From NCBI GenBank assembly GCA_964017155.1, contig OZ024857.1, positions 39,144,641 through 39,208,640 of the forward strand: 64,000 nucleotides of DNA, read 5' to 3'. Position numbers and translations under genes: made by a program. The notes beneath the pieces are model-generated. The model worked only from the letters and a program-made list of their open reading frames with translations. It was not told the DNA's origin and did no database searches. Shown piece by piece: positions 21,865 through 36,800 of this stretch (position 1 is the stretch's first letter; the number at the start of each line of letters is the position of its first letter). This DNA is from Oasisia sp. SBJ-2009. Taxonomy: Eukaryota > Annelida > Polychaeta > Sabellida > Siboglinidae.

Positions 21865-24800
21865 ATGTATGTATGTATGTATGTATGTCTGTCACCAGGA
21901 GCAACTATGTTACATATATAGTGACAATGGAATTTTTTTTTACATCTTAACCTGTATACCTTTAAATATGGACATGATGATTGTCTGAAATCAAATCTTA
22001 TTTCTTTTCTTATATGATCCCATTCATTTGAAATATCTCATGACATGGCATAAATTATAATCAAGCCTAAAATGCTGGGATAATTACTACGTATGTGGCT
22101 GCAGCTAGGTTTCAAATTTGTTTTCACAACTGACTAGTTCAGATAATACATACAGCTGAAATAATGTCTGCTTTATGGGAGATAGTTGTATTATCTGCCG
22201 TTAAGCAGTATCGCTTTATAGACAAATATGTCATAGAGAAACTAGGCAACTTTAAGTGTCACAGTTCTACAGGAAGAGGAGACATGCATATAATGAACGT
22301 CACACCTTTCTCGTTTTACACTCTTAAGCCCATTGTTGGTGTCAAGTGCCGACATTTGTTTCCAGATGCCAGTCTTGGACACCTCCTCCGAGATATTCAG
22401 CATGTCAACGGGGATGTTTATCGACTTGCCATCCTTCAGAGGGATGCTCACCGCTCCGCCCGAGATCTCAAGAATATTCTGATGCGCATCGACAGAGTAA
22501 TAGACAAAACATGACTCATACTGCACGCAGCAAGGGCAGATGACATGGTAGCAAAGGAAGACATTGTAGCATGTATGTTGTAGAGAAATTCACATAAGAC
22601 AGTGTTTGCTATTAATTTTCACTCGGCAGACTTTGTGAAAATTACCATCGCTGATGGTGAAGATGACATGAAGTTAACAACAGTAAATATATATATACAC
22701 AGCCACATATAGAGCAGCAAAAGTTTCCTTTAACAAATTTGCCTTTCAGGCAAACATTAAGCACAATTGTAAGCAGAGACAGAAAGAAAGAGTGACAGAG
22801 GAGTATACCTCCATCTCCTGCTCCATCATCATGATTTGCTTCTCTTCCTTCTCTCGCTTGTGTGACTCGGGGATGATGTCGTCGAGCCACTTGAGTTCGT
22901 GCCTCGTAAACACCCAATCGAGTGACTTGCGCACAAAACACATCGCGAGAACCTACAGCACAACGCTGACTTCACACAACTGTAGCAAGTAGATTCATCT
23001 AGCTACACGCACGTTTACACTGCAGAACCTAAAGTGAAATATTTGAGGTAAACATCTACCAAGATATATTAGGGTTGATCTACTAACCATTTGCATATCT
23101 TCACTGTGTGTTAAATTCAGACATTTATTACACAGAATGCTGTGAATATAACTGCTAGAATTAATGCTGTTTCGACATAGAATTAATGAGCACTGTTTCC
23201 ACATAGAGTTAAAAATTTAATGGTTAAACACTTTTTAAATCATGAACATTTCACACAGACACCATAATCATGTTCTTGTAGCATGACACATGAATTTTGG
23301 CACTTTCAAGCTTCGTGTACATGATGTGGCATTTTAGCATAAAACTTGTTGACTGAAACATGCAAATATATTGGCATTTTTGTTTGTTTTAACATGTCAA
23401 ATAATATTTATTTTTATATAATTTCACATCCAATGCAGTTCACATCACTGTTATTATAGCATATCGTCAAAATTATTTAATATCATAGAAAAAATTGCGG
23501 ATAATATTTCAATGTGACACCACCTACCATGATGGGGAAGACTATGGAGATGGATTTGATGGTTTTGATGACCCAAAGCACCGCCAGACACGCCACCTGC
23601 ACTGCTGTGAACATGTGCACGCGGCGCAGGGGCACCGTACGCAGGAACATGTAGTCAGGCTGGTACTTGGGAGGCATGAAGACAATCAGGATTCGCTGGA
23701 TCAGTTGAACGCCAACCATGGAGCTGACTCCCATGAAGAGGAAGACGCCGTACAGCACAGACATTGGGATCAACTGAAACATGGATATCTCATAGAGCAC
23801 GGATATTGGGATTATTTGAAACATTATTTCATAGAGCACGAACATTATGCTTATCTGAAACATAGATATCTCATAGAGCACGGATATTGGGATTATTTGA
23901 AACATTATCTCATAGAGCTTGGACACTGAGATCATCTGAAACATGGATATCTCATAGAGCACGGACATTGGGATCATCCGAAACATGACGCGGATACAAA
24001 GACAGGATGTGTTTGTTTGTTGTGTGTATTTGATTGGGCTAAATGTTTATGGATTGTATCTCAAAACATAAATAAGACCTATATTTTTATAAAATCCCCA
24101 CTGGTTCAATGTTCTTGCCAGTCTTTGGGCTAATACGATATGTTGGAAAGACATAAACTGAGTGTGTGTAATGTTACATGTTTTCCTCCATTGTTCCGAG
24201 ATTCAGCAATCAGTTGGGGATGTCTTACATTGTTTGCATATTTTTTAAATGCAAAAATTTACACCACAACAATACATATACATCTGGATCACCATCTTCA
24301 GTATCTGGGTGTAGACACGGCCATTTTTGCTGGTAATATTAAAAGATGTAGAACTGTCCTTACCTTGAGTACTGAGGAGAAGAATCCAGACAGTCCGACC
24401 ATAATGAACACAAGCACTCCCGTCACACGCTGCTCCCTGGACATGCAACAACGAATACTCAACAAACTGACACAGTGCTCATGCACAATTCATCACATGT
24501 CCCTGTCTACACATAAACAAGACCACACAGTCTACACTGGCGAGGTGTACTGAAGAAATCAAATTTGAATAATCCTCCCTGATTTCTATGTGACCATAAT
24601 GTAATTTCCCATGATCAGAATTCCAACATATAAATGCAACTATCCAATCCAATCTAACATTGATATTTAAAAAAAAAAATGAAACAATGCTTTGCAATTT
24701 TTTGCACGTCAACACAATGATAATTTTCAGAAGATTGCCAGAGTGATGCGAATTTCCGAGAAAACAAAAGTTGACGATTTTCTCCAATTTTATCTGGGGG

Positions 24801-27800
24801 GTGGGCGTGTTCCAGAAGTATTCTTAAAGAAATACAGTTACTTAAAATTACAATGTGTGTGTGTGTTTATGTGTAAATGTTTGTTTATTAAAAAAAAAAA
24901 ATATGACAATAAGGAAGGTTAATTTCCCCAACCCCTGAATTAAATACCTGCAAATTCCCAAATTTACTCTGATGTTGAGGAAATATTGATCTCCATCATA
25001 CTCCCTGACTGATATCAAAGTCACTTTCACACCTCACAGTTTGTCACCCAGGAGACTTCACTAGTTGTCAGTTGCCACACAACTTACCGTATTCCCAGGA
25101 ACTTTGGCCTCTCTCCAGGTGCAGCTGATTCGGACTCACGGGTCAAGCTGCGGACGTGGTTGATGGACAGCACTGTGGCTGCCACGAACCACGGCGTGCC
25201 CAGCACAGAACAAAGCCCTATCTGGAGTGAGATGAGCAGCAGGTCGAGGTGATAGCCACCGCCTTTCTGTCAAACAAACACACAGTATACATCTCTCACT
25301 GGGTTACATGGCACGTAAATATCTTAAGTATCGTGTTATCCAGTTTACCCTGATTGACTTGTTCAACTGAACACCATCACTTTGTATGGCTGGACCTCAG
25401 TTATTGAATGCACTGCCCATTTCTATCAAGTGTGGCAGAAATTTGTTGGTATTAAGAAAAACACTAAAAACTCGACTAAATGTCCTACTCTTATATTATA
25501 TGTATTTTTTATTGTATGCATTATTTATGCACACATGCAGTAAGTGGCATGCATGTAAATAGAGTACTAATTAGTATACATTTTTACTTATCTAATTTTA
25601 TTTACAGTATTTAATTAACTAATAAACTAAACTTAAGAATAATTTAACGTGTTCCACGTTTTTATCTGAACATTACTTTTACAGTTTTTGTAATACACAC
25701 TGAGTAGCTGGATGTTTATTGTACAGCGCTTTGAACACAGTGGATATTGTACTTTATAAATATTATTATGTAAGTTTCTCTGGGAAGCATTGAGCTCATT
25801 GCAACTGGTGGACCCACTCTGTAGTTTGGCTGTGGCACAACAACAATTATAATGCCCGACTTTCATTAGGTAAACAAGCAGCAGTTACCCTGAGCTTGTT
25901 TTCCTTCCGGTTCACAATGACAGCAGTGATCTGTTGATCCATGAAGATGAGGATCGTTGCAAGGATCGCTGGGAGTATTGTTGCTGGGATCACCCAGACA
26001 GGGATGTCAAATGGGTTCACGATCCAGCCTCGTGATGGCAACGTCGGCTGAAGACAATGACGACAATGACAACATAAAACAGCACCAGGAACAGTAGGTG
26101 AGTGGGCTGTGTATAACATTCTTCTCTCTTGTCTTATTAACAACTGTTGCTGCTAAGTAGTGATTGACTCATTCCCTTAGGAATGACAAAATGTGAGGGT
26201 TTGTTGATGGAATTATAAAATAACACATAAACTTACTACATACTGTATATGAAACGTTCTAATTATCTGTTCCCTGTTTAGAAAACAAAATAGTTCATAG
26301 TGTCACTGCAGTGAGGTTAGTAGATAAATTATCTGTTTTTTCTGCACTGACAAACAGAACAGTTCTTGCTGCATGAGAAAAGTTTTTTCACAAATCAAAG
26401 AATGGTTTGGAAGAACACAACTTTGGGTCAAATTCAGGTCACCAGGTCTCTGTAAATATCACCTCCTTGCATGAGCAGCAGTTACAATAGAGAATGACAG
26501 ATAGTTGGTAGTTTTACATTAAATACAACTGTGATGTTCTTATATGTACACCAGTTTCAAGCAAATATACACAATTTCAAAGTATCTGGGGTATAAAGCA
26601 GTTTATTTGTATACTAAATATTTTTTGTATTTTTTGTTATTTGAATCATCAACACAACCAAATGTTTTTGTAATATCATCTCATCTGGTTGGTTGACCTG
26701 TCAAGTGAGAAAAAGTACAAATCTGTGTTTGCAGAGTTTCCGCCTTGGGGGATATGAATGTCACCCCTGAAAAGGGAGGGAAATAGGGAAATGCTGTGTG
26801 CTTACACGGAATTCCTCGGGGACTGTGAGTGTGGGAGTGCGGATGCCGACCAGAGCGTGCAACAACACCATCAACAGGATGGCCAGCGTCACAGCGAAGT
26901 CACTCACAATGCCACGGATCTGAAAACATCAACATGCCAGTCTTTATTCTTTAACTGGAACGTGGTGATAAATACAGTCTATTTATATAGAAATGAAACC
27001 ATTTCAGGTAATCATGTATTTGAGATTTTGATACTGAATTATGCCAAAACAATGGAGGAAAGTTAAGTTGCACTTCATTTGATAAACACATTATCGAGGT
27101 GGGGAAACAAACAAAGATAACAAGTTAAACTGAAAAATCTAACACATGCTGCAATTACTGTGCAAAGACCATTCATGCATAAATGCCTGCCACTGCCTAT
27201 AGCCAGGTACTCATCCATACCACTGAGTAAATTGAAGCAATGTGGATGACACAAACTAAACTTTTAAACATTAAAACAATTTGTTTTGTAAATAACGTAC
27301 TTACCTGTCCATTTCCATGATGGTGTTATGTGTTGCCTAAGATAAGGGGACCAGAATATGTAATTTTGTGTCCTAAATACGAGTTTATACAAGACCGAGT
27401 TGATCATCCTTTGCCCCCTCCCCGTCCCCCTCCCCCCCCCACACCACTGAGACTCCCCACCCCAGTCCACAATGCACTGTTTTATTATATGCATAGTGTT
27501 TTGAAGTAGTTTTATTTTATTATTTGTTTTATGCTGCAAAATACATGCTACCAAAATTAATTCCTAACTAACTAGTGATCTTAAAATGTACCTAGTTAAC
27601 ACAAACTTGTTATGCTGATTTACACTACAGTAACATGTAAACTTCACGGGCAAAGCCATTACGGACGTATGTGAAGTGTATATATTCCTATATGCTTAAT
27701 ATTTAAGATGCATACACATTACACATATTGTGTGTTATGTACGGATAATGTGTTGCCAAAGATGTTTAGGATGATCTACTCAAGCATCTGTTTGACAAAT

Positions 27801-30800
27801 TCAATGTTGTAATACCCACTGTGGTTTGTTTGTAATGGCGAAATCGTATCATAAATCTATAGACACTCGATGGAACATCACTTGTAGTAGTTGTGCCCAA
27901 GGGGGAGCAGTGGTCAGGTCTCAGGCAAGGCCACCCACATGAACTGGCTGCCGTCCATGTCGCAGTCTTCTGTAAACAACGTCACTGTCATCTCGCAATC
28001 TTGACTTCTCTAGCAAAGCACCTAGAGGGTTACATCCTTGGAATGTCTGTTGAACTCTGCGATTATCAACTGATCTGTTGAACTCTGCGATATCAACTGA
28101 TCATCAAAATTTGCCATTATCAATGGAATTAGCATCACTGAAGTTTGTCATTATCAAATTAATTTACTGTATCGGAATTTGTCATCACTGATTGAGTCAT
28201 CATCTTTGGCACTGTAGACAAACTCAGTGTCATCGTACAAGATGTCTTTATTGTGTAGCATTTTGATGTCTACTTAGTTATTTCTCAATGTAATTGGTTT
28301 TCTATAGACACTCTGTCAATAGTATACTAATTTGATGTCCACTTATATGAAATGATTTTGCACCATAGTTGGCCATGGTTTATTTGGGAACAAGGCTTCC
28401 AGTTGTCTTGGACTAACCCCTTTCCTGGGTGCCTCTCTCATGTGCACTCAGGTTAGCCAGCTCTCACTTTGTCAGTTGGTGCTATGTTTAAGGTACAGGC
28501 TCATCACATTTGTGATGCCTGTTACCATTGTCCAGCTCTTCCTGTGTTGTCGTTGGTGGCTTCGACATCGCCTCACCTGGGCGTGTCGACATCCGTATGT
28601 GACCATTCTGTGTGCTGCTGTCACCGCCTCATGAGTGATACCCTTGCCACTCACCAGTGCACAGGACACTGTGTCAAGCACACGGACCCAACTCACACTG
28701 GTTGTCTGCAGTCACACCCACTGTGGTCAGTGATGGGTTGTGACCGTCGCCTGGTGAATGCAACTTGCTGTCTGTTGGAGCCAAGTCTGCAGGTGGCTGG
28801 TCAGACACACCCACAGGATGTAGTAGAGGTCACTGATTACTACATGTTATATGAGCCTAATAGACTCACTAGAACTTTTTAAGTCCAATGTCTCTTTAAG
28901 GCTGCATTTGTAAACTACTTGTAGGGTATTTTATAATGAATTTATTTTAACTGTAATTATGTTTTGCAATTTTTATATTTACTTTATTATTAAGTTATTA
29001 ATATATTTTATTATTTATTTATTATTTTTTCTATTTTTGTGTGATAAGTTTTGCTTATGGACTAGGATTTTTAGAAGCTTTATTTAATTATCTATTTATT
29101 ATCATTTAAAATGTTGTCTTTACGTCCAAGTTTTAAATGATTATGAATATTTTAAATATTTATCTGTTACAATGTATTTATGCACCTCTGAGTGGACATT
29201 TTTCCGGATATACAGTGCTTTACAACTACAAATTATTATTATTATAAGTCGACTTGGGTAGTTTTCCATGTGTAGACTAAGCTCTAATAACCACAGCATT
29301 CACAACTAAATAGCTATCCTGATGTACAGTATCACATGCCCATAAAAATTAGTTATGTGGATTACTTCTCAGTAACCAAATATAAAATACTGTTGGTTTA
29401 TGTAGTGGTATGTATTGGTGCCAATGGAAATATATGCTAATGTAATGCCAACACTGAATCTAAATCCTGTGTGCCAGGTGTTGACAGTTCATGTTGCCAA
29501 CTCTTTGTTTGATGCCTTCCATGCCAGCCCAAAGGACGGACTATTGTAAGAACAGATATTGATATATCCAGAGAGTCCCAGTGGTATCGCAAGATTTAAA
29601 CAAGTCTACCGTTCAGATCAAATTTAGTATGTTGTGACATGTAAAAAAGCATCAATTAGCTTAAACTTACATATAGATTACTGCAAAGGAATGCACTTTA
29701 TAATAAGAAAGTCATTCCATGCTGACAACGTGAAGGAACTTTGTATATATGACAAAACATGTAATTTTTTTTACAAATATACTAGTTAACAATACATTAA
29801 AAAGGATACTGGAAATATGTTGGTGAATTCAGTGGTACTGAGGTCATCTCAAGTCTTGGAGGAATACTACATAATATGTTGTGGAGCGTTCAGTTTATGC
29901 AACACATAACCCAATTATGGAAATAGACAAGCTACATTTGTTGCATAACAAAATTGCCCATGGTTCGAAACGGCGCCATAGGTTATTCAACCAAACTAAA
30001 TGTAATATGATTTGATACAAATTCAATCAAAATTGTATGTAAAAAAATATGGATTACAACCAATGAGGCGTGGCTGAATCATTTTCTGCAGACATACCCT
30101 GGTGGTGAAGAAGCGCATCGTCTTGAACTCCTTGAGGGAGAGAGAGATGAGGAACGTTCCCAGGAACAGGATGCAGGAGAAGAAGAAGACGTCGGGGACG
30201 TAGTGAGGCGTGTCACAGCCGATGTCAACAAAGTCACCTCCCATCGCCTCACACTGCTCCGTCGACAGCGCTGTCCAGTTGAATGTGCCATTGCTGCCGA
30301 ATGATTGGTTGACACCAGACATCGTCACCATTTGGTCAAATCCTGCAGAAACTTGCACTGTCTAGTTTCAACTGTCCAACACCTTTCATAAAGGCATAGG
30401 CATATCTATTCACAATGTGGCATGAGGTAAATGTATGTAATATCAAATAAACAAGTATTAAGCCATTAGTGCCTGATGAAATAATTTTCTCAACATGCCA
30501 GAGTTGGTTGACATATTCATACTATTTAGCTAACAACATCATCTACCAGTTGCAATTTTTCCTGGCATTTAGCAGAAAAAGTTTGATTAGCAAGTGTTAA
30601 AATTGAGAAACATTGGTGAATTATGTAACTAAATACTGACACATATATTTTGGTTCAGCACACCAAATAAAAACTGACATACTTTTAAGCCACATTATGC
30701 AAATTAGTTTCAGCCAATTAAAGAACAGTACAGTTATATGACGGTTTCGAAAAAAGTTTGAATTGTTTGGTGAATGGTGAAGGCAAATTTCCCTTGGATG

Positions 30801-33800
30801 CAATATGAAAATGTATGAGGATTTTGAAAAGCTTGAAGTGCCTGATGAAGGCAAATTTCTCTTGGGCCGCATGAAAATGTATGAGAAGATGGTGAGGCTT
30901 GCCTGCCGTCGTATCGTTGCCCGTGCCGTTGCCCGATGGGGCTCGACACTCACATGTGTAGTCGAGATGCTCCCCATACTGCCTGTTGAAGGGGTAGTGG
31001 TTGTTGATGTGAAGCAGCTTCTTGAAGGCCTCCACAATGAAGATGAGTGCGATGAGCGTCGCGAAGCTCTCCTCCGTGAAGCGCGTGATGTAACGCACAA
31101 GAGCGCTCAGGTCAAAGGCCACCATCAACAGCAGGATGACACAGATCCAGAAGCCAATCCAACACCGCACTGACAGGTAGGACAAGCTGTACTCTCTGCA
31201 CGAATCAAACCACATCAACTAGTCAAACATCCATACAGTATTTTACTTTGGGTCAAATGGCTGCAGCTGTTGTACTGATATGTGGTTTGGGACTTGTGGT
31301 TATTGGTAATGACTTCAAAATAACCACAGCCGACATATGGCAGGTTCTACTTATGTGACATACAATACATTTGCTTACTTTGACAACTCACATCATTTCA
31401 TCTCAGTTCACACAAAATTTGCCATTTTTATAGGGAATTTGTAAACACAACTAAAACACTGTTTTGAAGTGAAAATCAACCTTGTTTAAAGGTGCACTTA
31501 CAAAGAGACTCGATACACAATGGTCTCAAAGACAAGGACTGGTCCTGTTGAGCCGATGATGGTGAGAGGTTGGCCAGCAAACATGTGGTAGGAGATACCA
31601 CAGACAGCACCAGACATCAGACTCTCCATGGCAGCCTGAAACAACACAAGTCAACTTGTTCTCTACACCAATGGCTGCCATGTCCAGTGTGAAATGGTCT
31701 TTCATGCAAACTACACATCATATACTAAAATCCAACAGTTCAAATAGCAACAATGTGCATTAGTTCCAGATTTATTCACCAATCAGCGCCACTGGACCAA
31801 TTGGTTTGTTAGCGAAACACGCTGACAACGAAACTACCACACACACCAGTACTATACATCAGCCCATTTACTGTTTGAACTTTGTTAACTAATGCTGCTG
31901 AGTTTTGATTCTGAGCAGAGGTCTACTAGACCCCTCGTGTAGTGTACTTACGATGTTGTTGTCCGTGGCGTCCCCCAGCAGGCCGCCGAAGGTGACGATG
32001 GGAGCGAGGCAGGCGAAGTACATGAAGAAGAGGGAGGCGAGGCACTGAGGGTGGAGGGCGTCGGTGTAGTCACTCAGGTACCACGGCACCTTCCGCTTCA
32101 CGTCCGCTATCAACCCTCCAAACAACCTGCACAGCACAGCAACAAGATTTAACAAGATTGCCAACTAGAGATTCAACTCTAGATGGCAGGTGGACTAGGA
32201 AGCCCTTTGGCTTATCGAGAGTCCAACCTGTCTATCTAAGTATACCCTGCCCGTCATACGTATATGTCGATTTTATTTTTAAATATATTAACATTACTAG
32301 CACATACACGATCAGCTGATAATCTGTTGCATTCGTTTACTGTTCTTTGTGAAAATAAAAATGTTCTAATATGTAGTCTACACTGCTACCTTGCTTCAGC
32401 ACGTCATCATCACATCACTAGACTCTGTCTGCCACATACTATCGACCATCAGTTGTGTAATCGGGTGTCACTGTGTAAATATCCAGTATCAGATGTGATT
32501 GGGGGGATCACTACTTAACTGTCCACCACCATAAACCCAGAAAATATTAACTTTCACACGGTTTCACCACTGAACTGTCTATCATCATAAACCCACAAAT
32601 ACTTCACTTTTCACAATGTTTTCTATGACAAGTACTGAAGCGAGTGCCTCCCGTCTCACCTGCCCGTGCGTATGAGAGTGTGGTCCCCGTGATCTTCCCC
32701 TCCATCGCCGTCCACCATGTCCTCCACGACCATCAGCCCATTGGGCACCCCGGGCGACTGCCCTGTCTTGGCTCCATGTGTCTTGCGTGGCTCCTGGAGG
32801 ACAGAGACACACGAGTGTCACCCCGGTTTGACACATGAGTGTCACCAGTGCTTCAGGACACATGAGTGTCACTAGTGCTTCAGGACACATGAGTGTCACC
32901 AGTGCTTCAGGACACATCACTGTCACTAGTGCTTCAGGACACATGAGTGTCACTAGTGCTATTAAGGTCACCTTGGAACTGGATCTTAATTAAGATGTGG
33001 CTGAGTTACCAAGGGGACCAAAAAGGGAGGTTCCACTGTACAGGTACATCACAATTGATCAAACACAACAACGACTCCATTACAACTTATCAAATACAAG
33101 TAGACTGGAATGTTTCTAATATGTGTGCCTTATAATATATTAGTTAAATGCAAATTCTACGTGAAACACATAGCAAATATCAAATATAGGTACATTACCC
33201 CAACTCTGTTGCAGATAGGTGAAATTCTTGCAACAAGCAGTCAAAGCTTTCGCACGGGGCATACAAATCCTACGACATTTGATCTGAGGTGACCATACTA
33301 AAAGTTTGCTACTGATGACACTGTGAGGAAAATAAAGGTGTGGCAGAAAGCTGGGTTATTATTTTGTTACCCTACATTAGGCAGGTGTCACAATATAAGT
33401 TGTCCTGTAAGAGACATCAACACAACATTGATGACTGAACTGTCTGTGTTTTCTACCTGTGATGGAATGCTCTTGGGAGGTTCGATTCGGATCGCAGGAT
33501 CCCACTCGCCAGGTGGCAGCACTGTCACTTGGTCGAGGAACTCATCGATGGCTGAAAGCAAGTCCTCCCGATTCTTGGCTTTGTAGGCGACGTCGTGGAA
33601 GACCTGAAGGTAAATTGGTATGTTCATCATAGGCATAAACACACACCTCTCATCATTTAAAAACAAAGTACTTTGCCTATTACATCAGGATCTTTCTGCA
33701 AAATACATTCATATACACACAAACTGTACGCTTCTTCATGAAACCTTTACACATAAATATAATATAAATATTTACAATATAAAATGTCTTCATGTGCATT

Positions 33801-36800
33801 ACATAAAATTGCACTGGAACTTATTTATATATTCAATTTATACAGTAAACTAGATACACCATAAGAGCTGATTAAAACACTAAACAAGTATTTACAAAAA
33901 TATGTAAAACTTTACAATGACATTAAATAGTAAAATGAAACAATTAAAACTATTACATTTTTAGTCAACAGAACTCAAGGCATATGACACATTGTCTGTC
34001 TGGCCAGAAGTTACCCACCTCGTCCGACATGAGCGTGCCAATGGACCGGCCGATCTCGCGGTACCGTACGATGTCTCCCATGGGCCCGAGAAGGAGGAAG
34101 ATGAAGCGGGTGGGCACAGGAACCTCTGTCAGGTCTCCCAGCATCTGGGCACGCTGCAGCCGTACAAAGGCAATGATGGGGTAGGTGAGGAAGTTCACCT
34201 CACCGATGAGGATGTTCGCTGTCTCCGCACCGTGCGGGATCTTCTTGAAGAAGTGTTCGTTGTACATCTGTAGCAGAGCAAGAAGTATAGTTTACATGCA
34301 AGTCCTCACATGCACTTCAACAGCTTTCATTTGAGCAACATCATAATTTATGTGGGAAGAATTCAGCCATGTTGCATTTACTATGCAAAAATTATCCACA
34401 CACAAATATCCACCTGACTATAACCACGAATTCAATCATATAACATAATGACATGAAGCAGCATGTACCGAACAGACCTACCAATCACAGAACACACCGA
34501 ATAACGATATTGACTTTTCGCATGTAACATTCCATTGTACAAAAGTTCTTACATTCATACTGTTACCTCAAACAAACTGAACTTTATGAGCTGGCTTTTT
34601 TGAATTTTGCACACTGAAATTTCCTTTCATGATAAAACCAGCTGTAGAAATATAACTACCTAAGTTACCTCCACTATAATAAGTTTAATAATTATTTTAA
34701 GATAACAGTTCTATTGAGGTTTTTATTGAAGGCAAGTTAAAAAGGCAAGTTTTTATATAGCGCAGTATCCAGTCTTCAGGACCGTTCAAAGCGCTAAAAG
34801 ACCTGTTCACTCAGACACCATTTCGGCTTCTCTGTAGAGCATCCAGCCATATGTTACAATTAATGCGCGAAGGCTACTCGTACATATCCACCACTGTCTG
34901 CAGCCAGGTACTCATTTATACAGCTGAGTGAACTGAAGCAATGTAGAGTGAAAAAACTTGCCCAAGGTTTTAACACCGCAGCACAGGATTCGAACCCGGG
35001 TTCTCGTAGTCGAAAATCCAAAGCTCTACCCCTGAGCCAATGCGCTGTATGCAAACGTCTAATGAACCATCCCGTGGAGGGGTCCTACTGCCCCCCACTC
35101 TTACAATGACAGCAAGGACTCAGTGAGACTTACCCGAGCGGACGAGTGTCCTCCGTCCGTCACCTCTCCACTCTCTGCCTTCTTCAGGTCGGTCTGGGAC
35201 AAGTTCTTGTGCACGCCACCAGAACTGTTACTGGGCTTCATGTCTGCAAGGGAAAGGTCAAAGGTGACACCATGCCCGCTCACACACCAACAGTCAACCA
35301 GGTGCCGTTTGAGTTGGCATAGGCGGCATGACGTCAAGTGAGCTGAAGATATAATACCAACCCCATGTGATGCCAAGCTGGAAGAATGTCTATGTCAAAA
35401 TGTGACGCTAGTTGGTGATTTCTTATAATTGATTAAGTGGCCAAGTTACTATTAATATTAAAAGAATTAAATGAATAAAATGCTGAATGTTAAATAGTAT
35501 AGTGACATTTAGCTAAATATATATATCAGATTAATTATTAATAATAATTATTACATTTATTTATTAGGTATTTGAAAATTAAAGAATTGTTGAAATCTGT
35601 ACATCCGCATGGGGATTGTTAATACATGTTACTGACTAATCCATCAAAACATGCTGTACATATAATGCACAAATAATTCTTGTCAGTCTTTGTTAAGAAA
35701 GTGTGCATGAACTGGTTGACTACCACTGTAGATGTGATACAAGTATAAACCATCTGTGATAACTGAAATAACAGTATCTGGGGAACCCCACGACTATGAA
35801 GATGCAATACAGTGACACTACAATCTAACAGCATTTAACAGTACACACATATAACTACACAACACTTAGTTCCCCGAGGGAACATCTTCATATGAAATAA
35901 GATAACAGAAAGCTACAAAATAAACAGCCGATTACTGACACTGACATATGTTGTAGCCTTCACCCATCAATACTATCAGGGGTCTCTACATTCCCGCTGT
36001 GACAAGATACAAACAGGACACTAGTGATTCCTCGTCCTCTGTGTGCAGTGTGCAGTGCTCTGTGCACACTAAGCTCAGCCTGGTCACAGTACTATTAGAT
36101 TTGTAATTGTCTTTGTCATCATTATTATGGAGAATGTCAAGTCTATGTAGATTTGACAATGTTCAACCATGTGTAAGTGTGTAGTTTTTTAAGAAGATGT
36201 CTTTAGTTATTCTAGCTTTGCCCATCAGTGCAATCACATTCTGTAGCTAGGGGAAGAAATCGCTGTATTTATATAAATGAATACCTATATGGTCAAATGA
36301 AACCTACAAACATTACATATGTAGCTGGAATAGACATACGTGAACCAACAGCAGTGTTGATAGAACAATAGTTATTGCTGCCAGCTGTCTAGTGGTGCTT
36401 TAATGTCGCTGCATGTTATATGTGTAAATAGAACATGCACAGCACATAGAGAAGTGTGTTCTAACTGCTCCAGTCTGTTGTGAGTAACATCAAGACATGA
36501 GATCGTTGTGTCTGCAGACAATGCCACCTGCTGCTGCTGCTACCTGCCACCTGGAGGCGGGGAGAACCAAGGGCAGGGAGGACAGGACGGCAGGGCAGGG
36601 CAGGGGAAGGGGAAGGGGGAAGAGAGGCAGTGGTACCAGCAGCAAGCACTGAGCCACTGACACTGCCAGGCGGCAGTGGTAGCACTTTGGGGAAGTAGCA
36701 ATGGCACTACTTTGGACAAGTAGTAGTGGCACCACTTTGGATAATAGTAGTGGCACCACTTTGGACAAGCGTTAGTGGCAGCACTTCAGCAAAGCAAAAG

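Larger units (their letters stand above)
26920..30097 (-). other. SLC4 intron 13 (3.2 kb)
   Basis: Contains a SINE fragment near 27187, a C-rich block at 27411-27441, a small duplication of GTTGAACTCTGCGAT near 28045-28095, and an AT-rich retrotransposon-like tail near 29210-29250 (CAGTGCTTTACAACTAC then ATTATTATTAT). No additional exon is supported. Confidence 0.6.

Noticed and set aside
28469..28882. 137-residue Cys/His-rich plus frame in SLC4 intron 13
   Set aside because: Cys and His are not spaced as any zinc finger I know, no homology is visible, and no splice or promoter context supports it.
30953..30954. GTGAGT donor as the end of SLC4 exon 12
   Set aside because: Joining to exon 13 produces TGA and loses two conserved cysteines; the GC donor 51 nt downstream fits phase and family structure.
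34977..35049. Functional tRNA gene on the minus strand
   Set aside because: A and B boxes are good, but it is the head of SINE family B with the same body as other copies.
36540..36626. Additional SLC4 cassette exon after the strong pyrimidine tract
   Set aside because: The acceptor-like CTCCAG is convincing, but following donors give no exon with length and phase compatible with exons 5 and 6.
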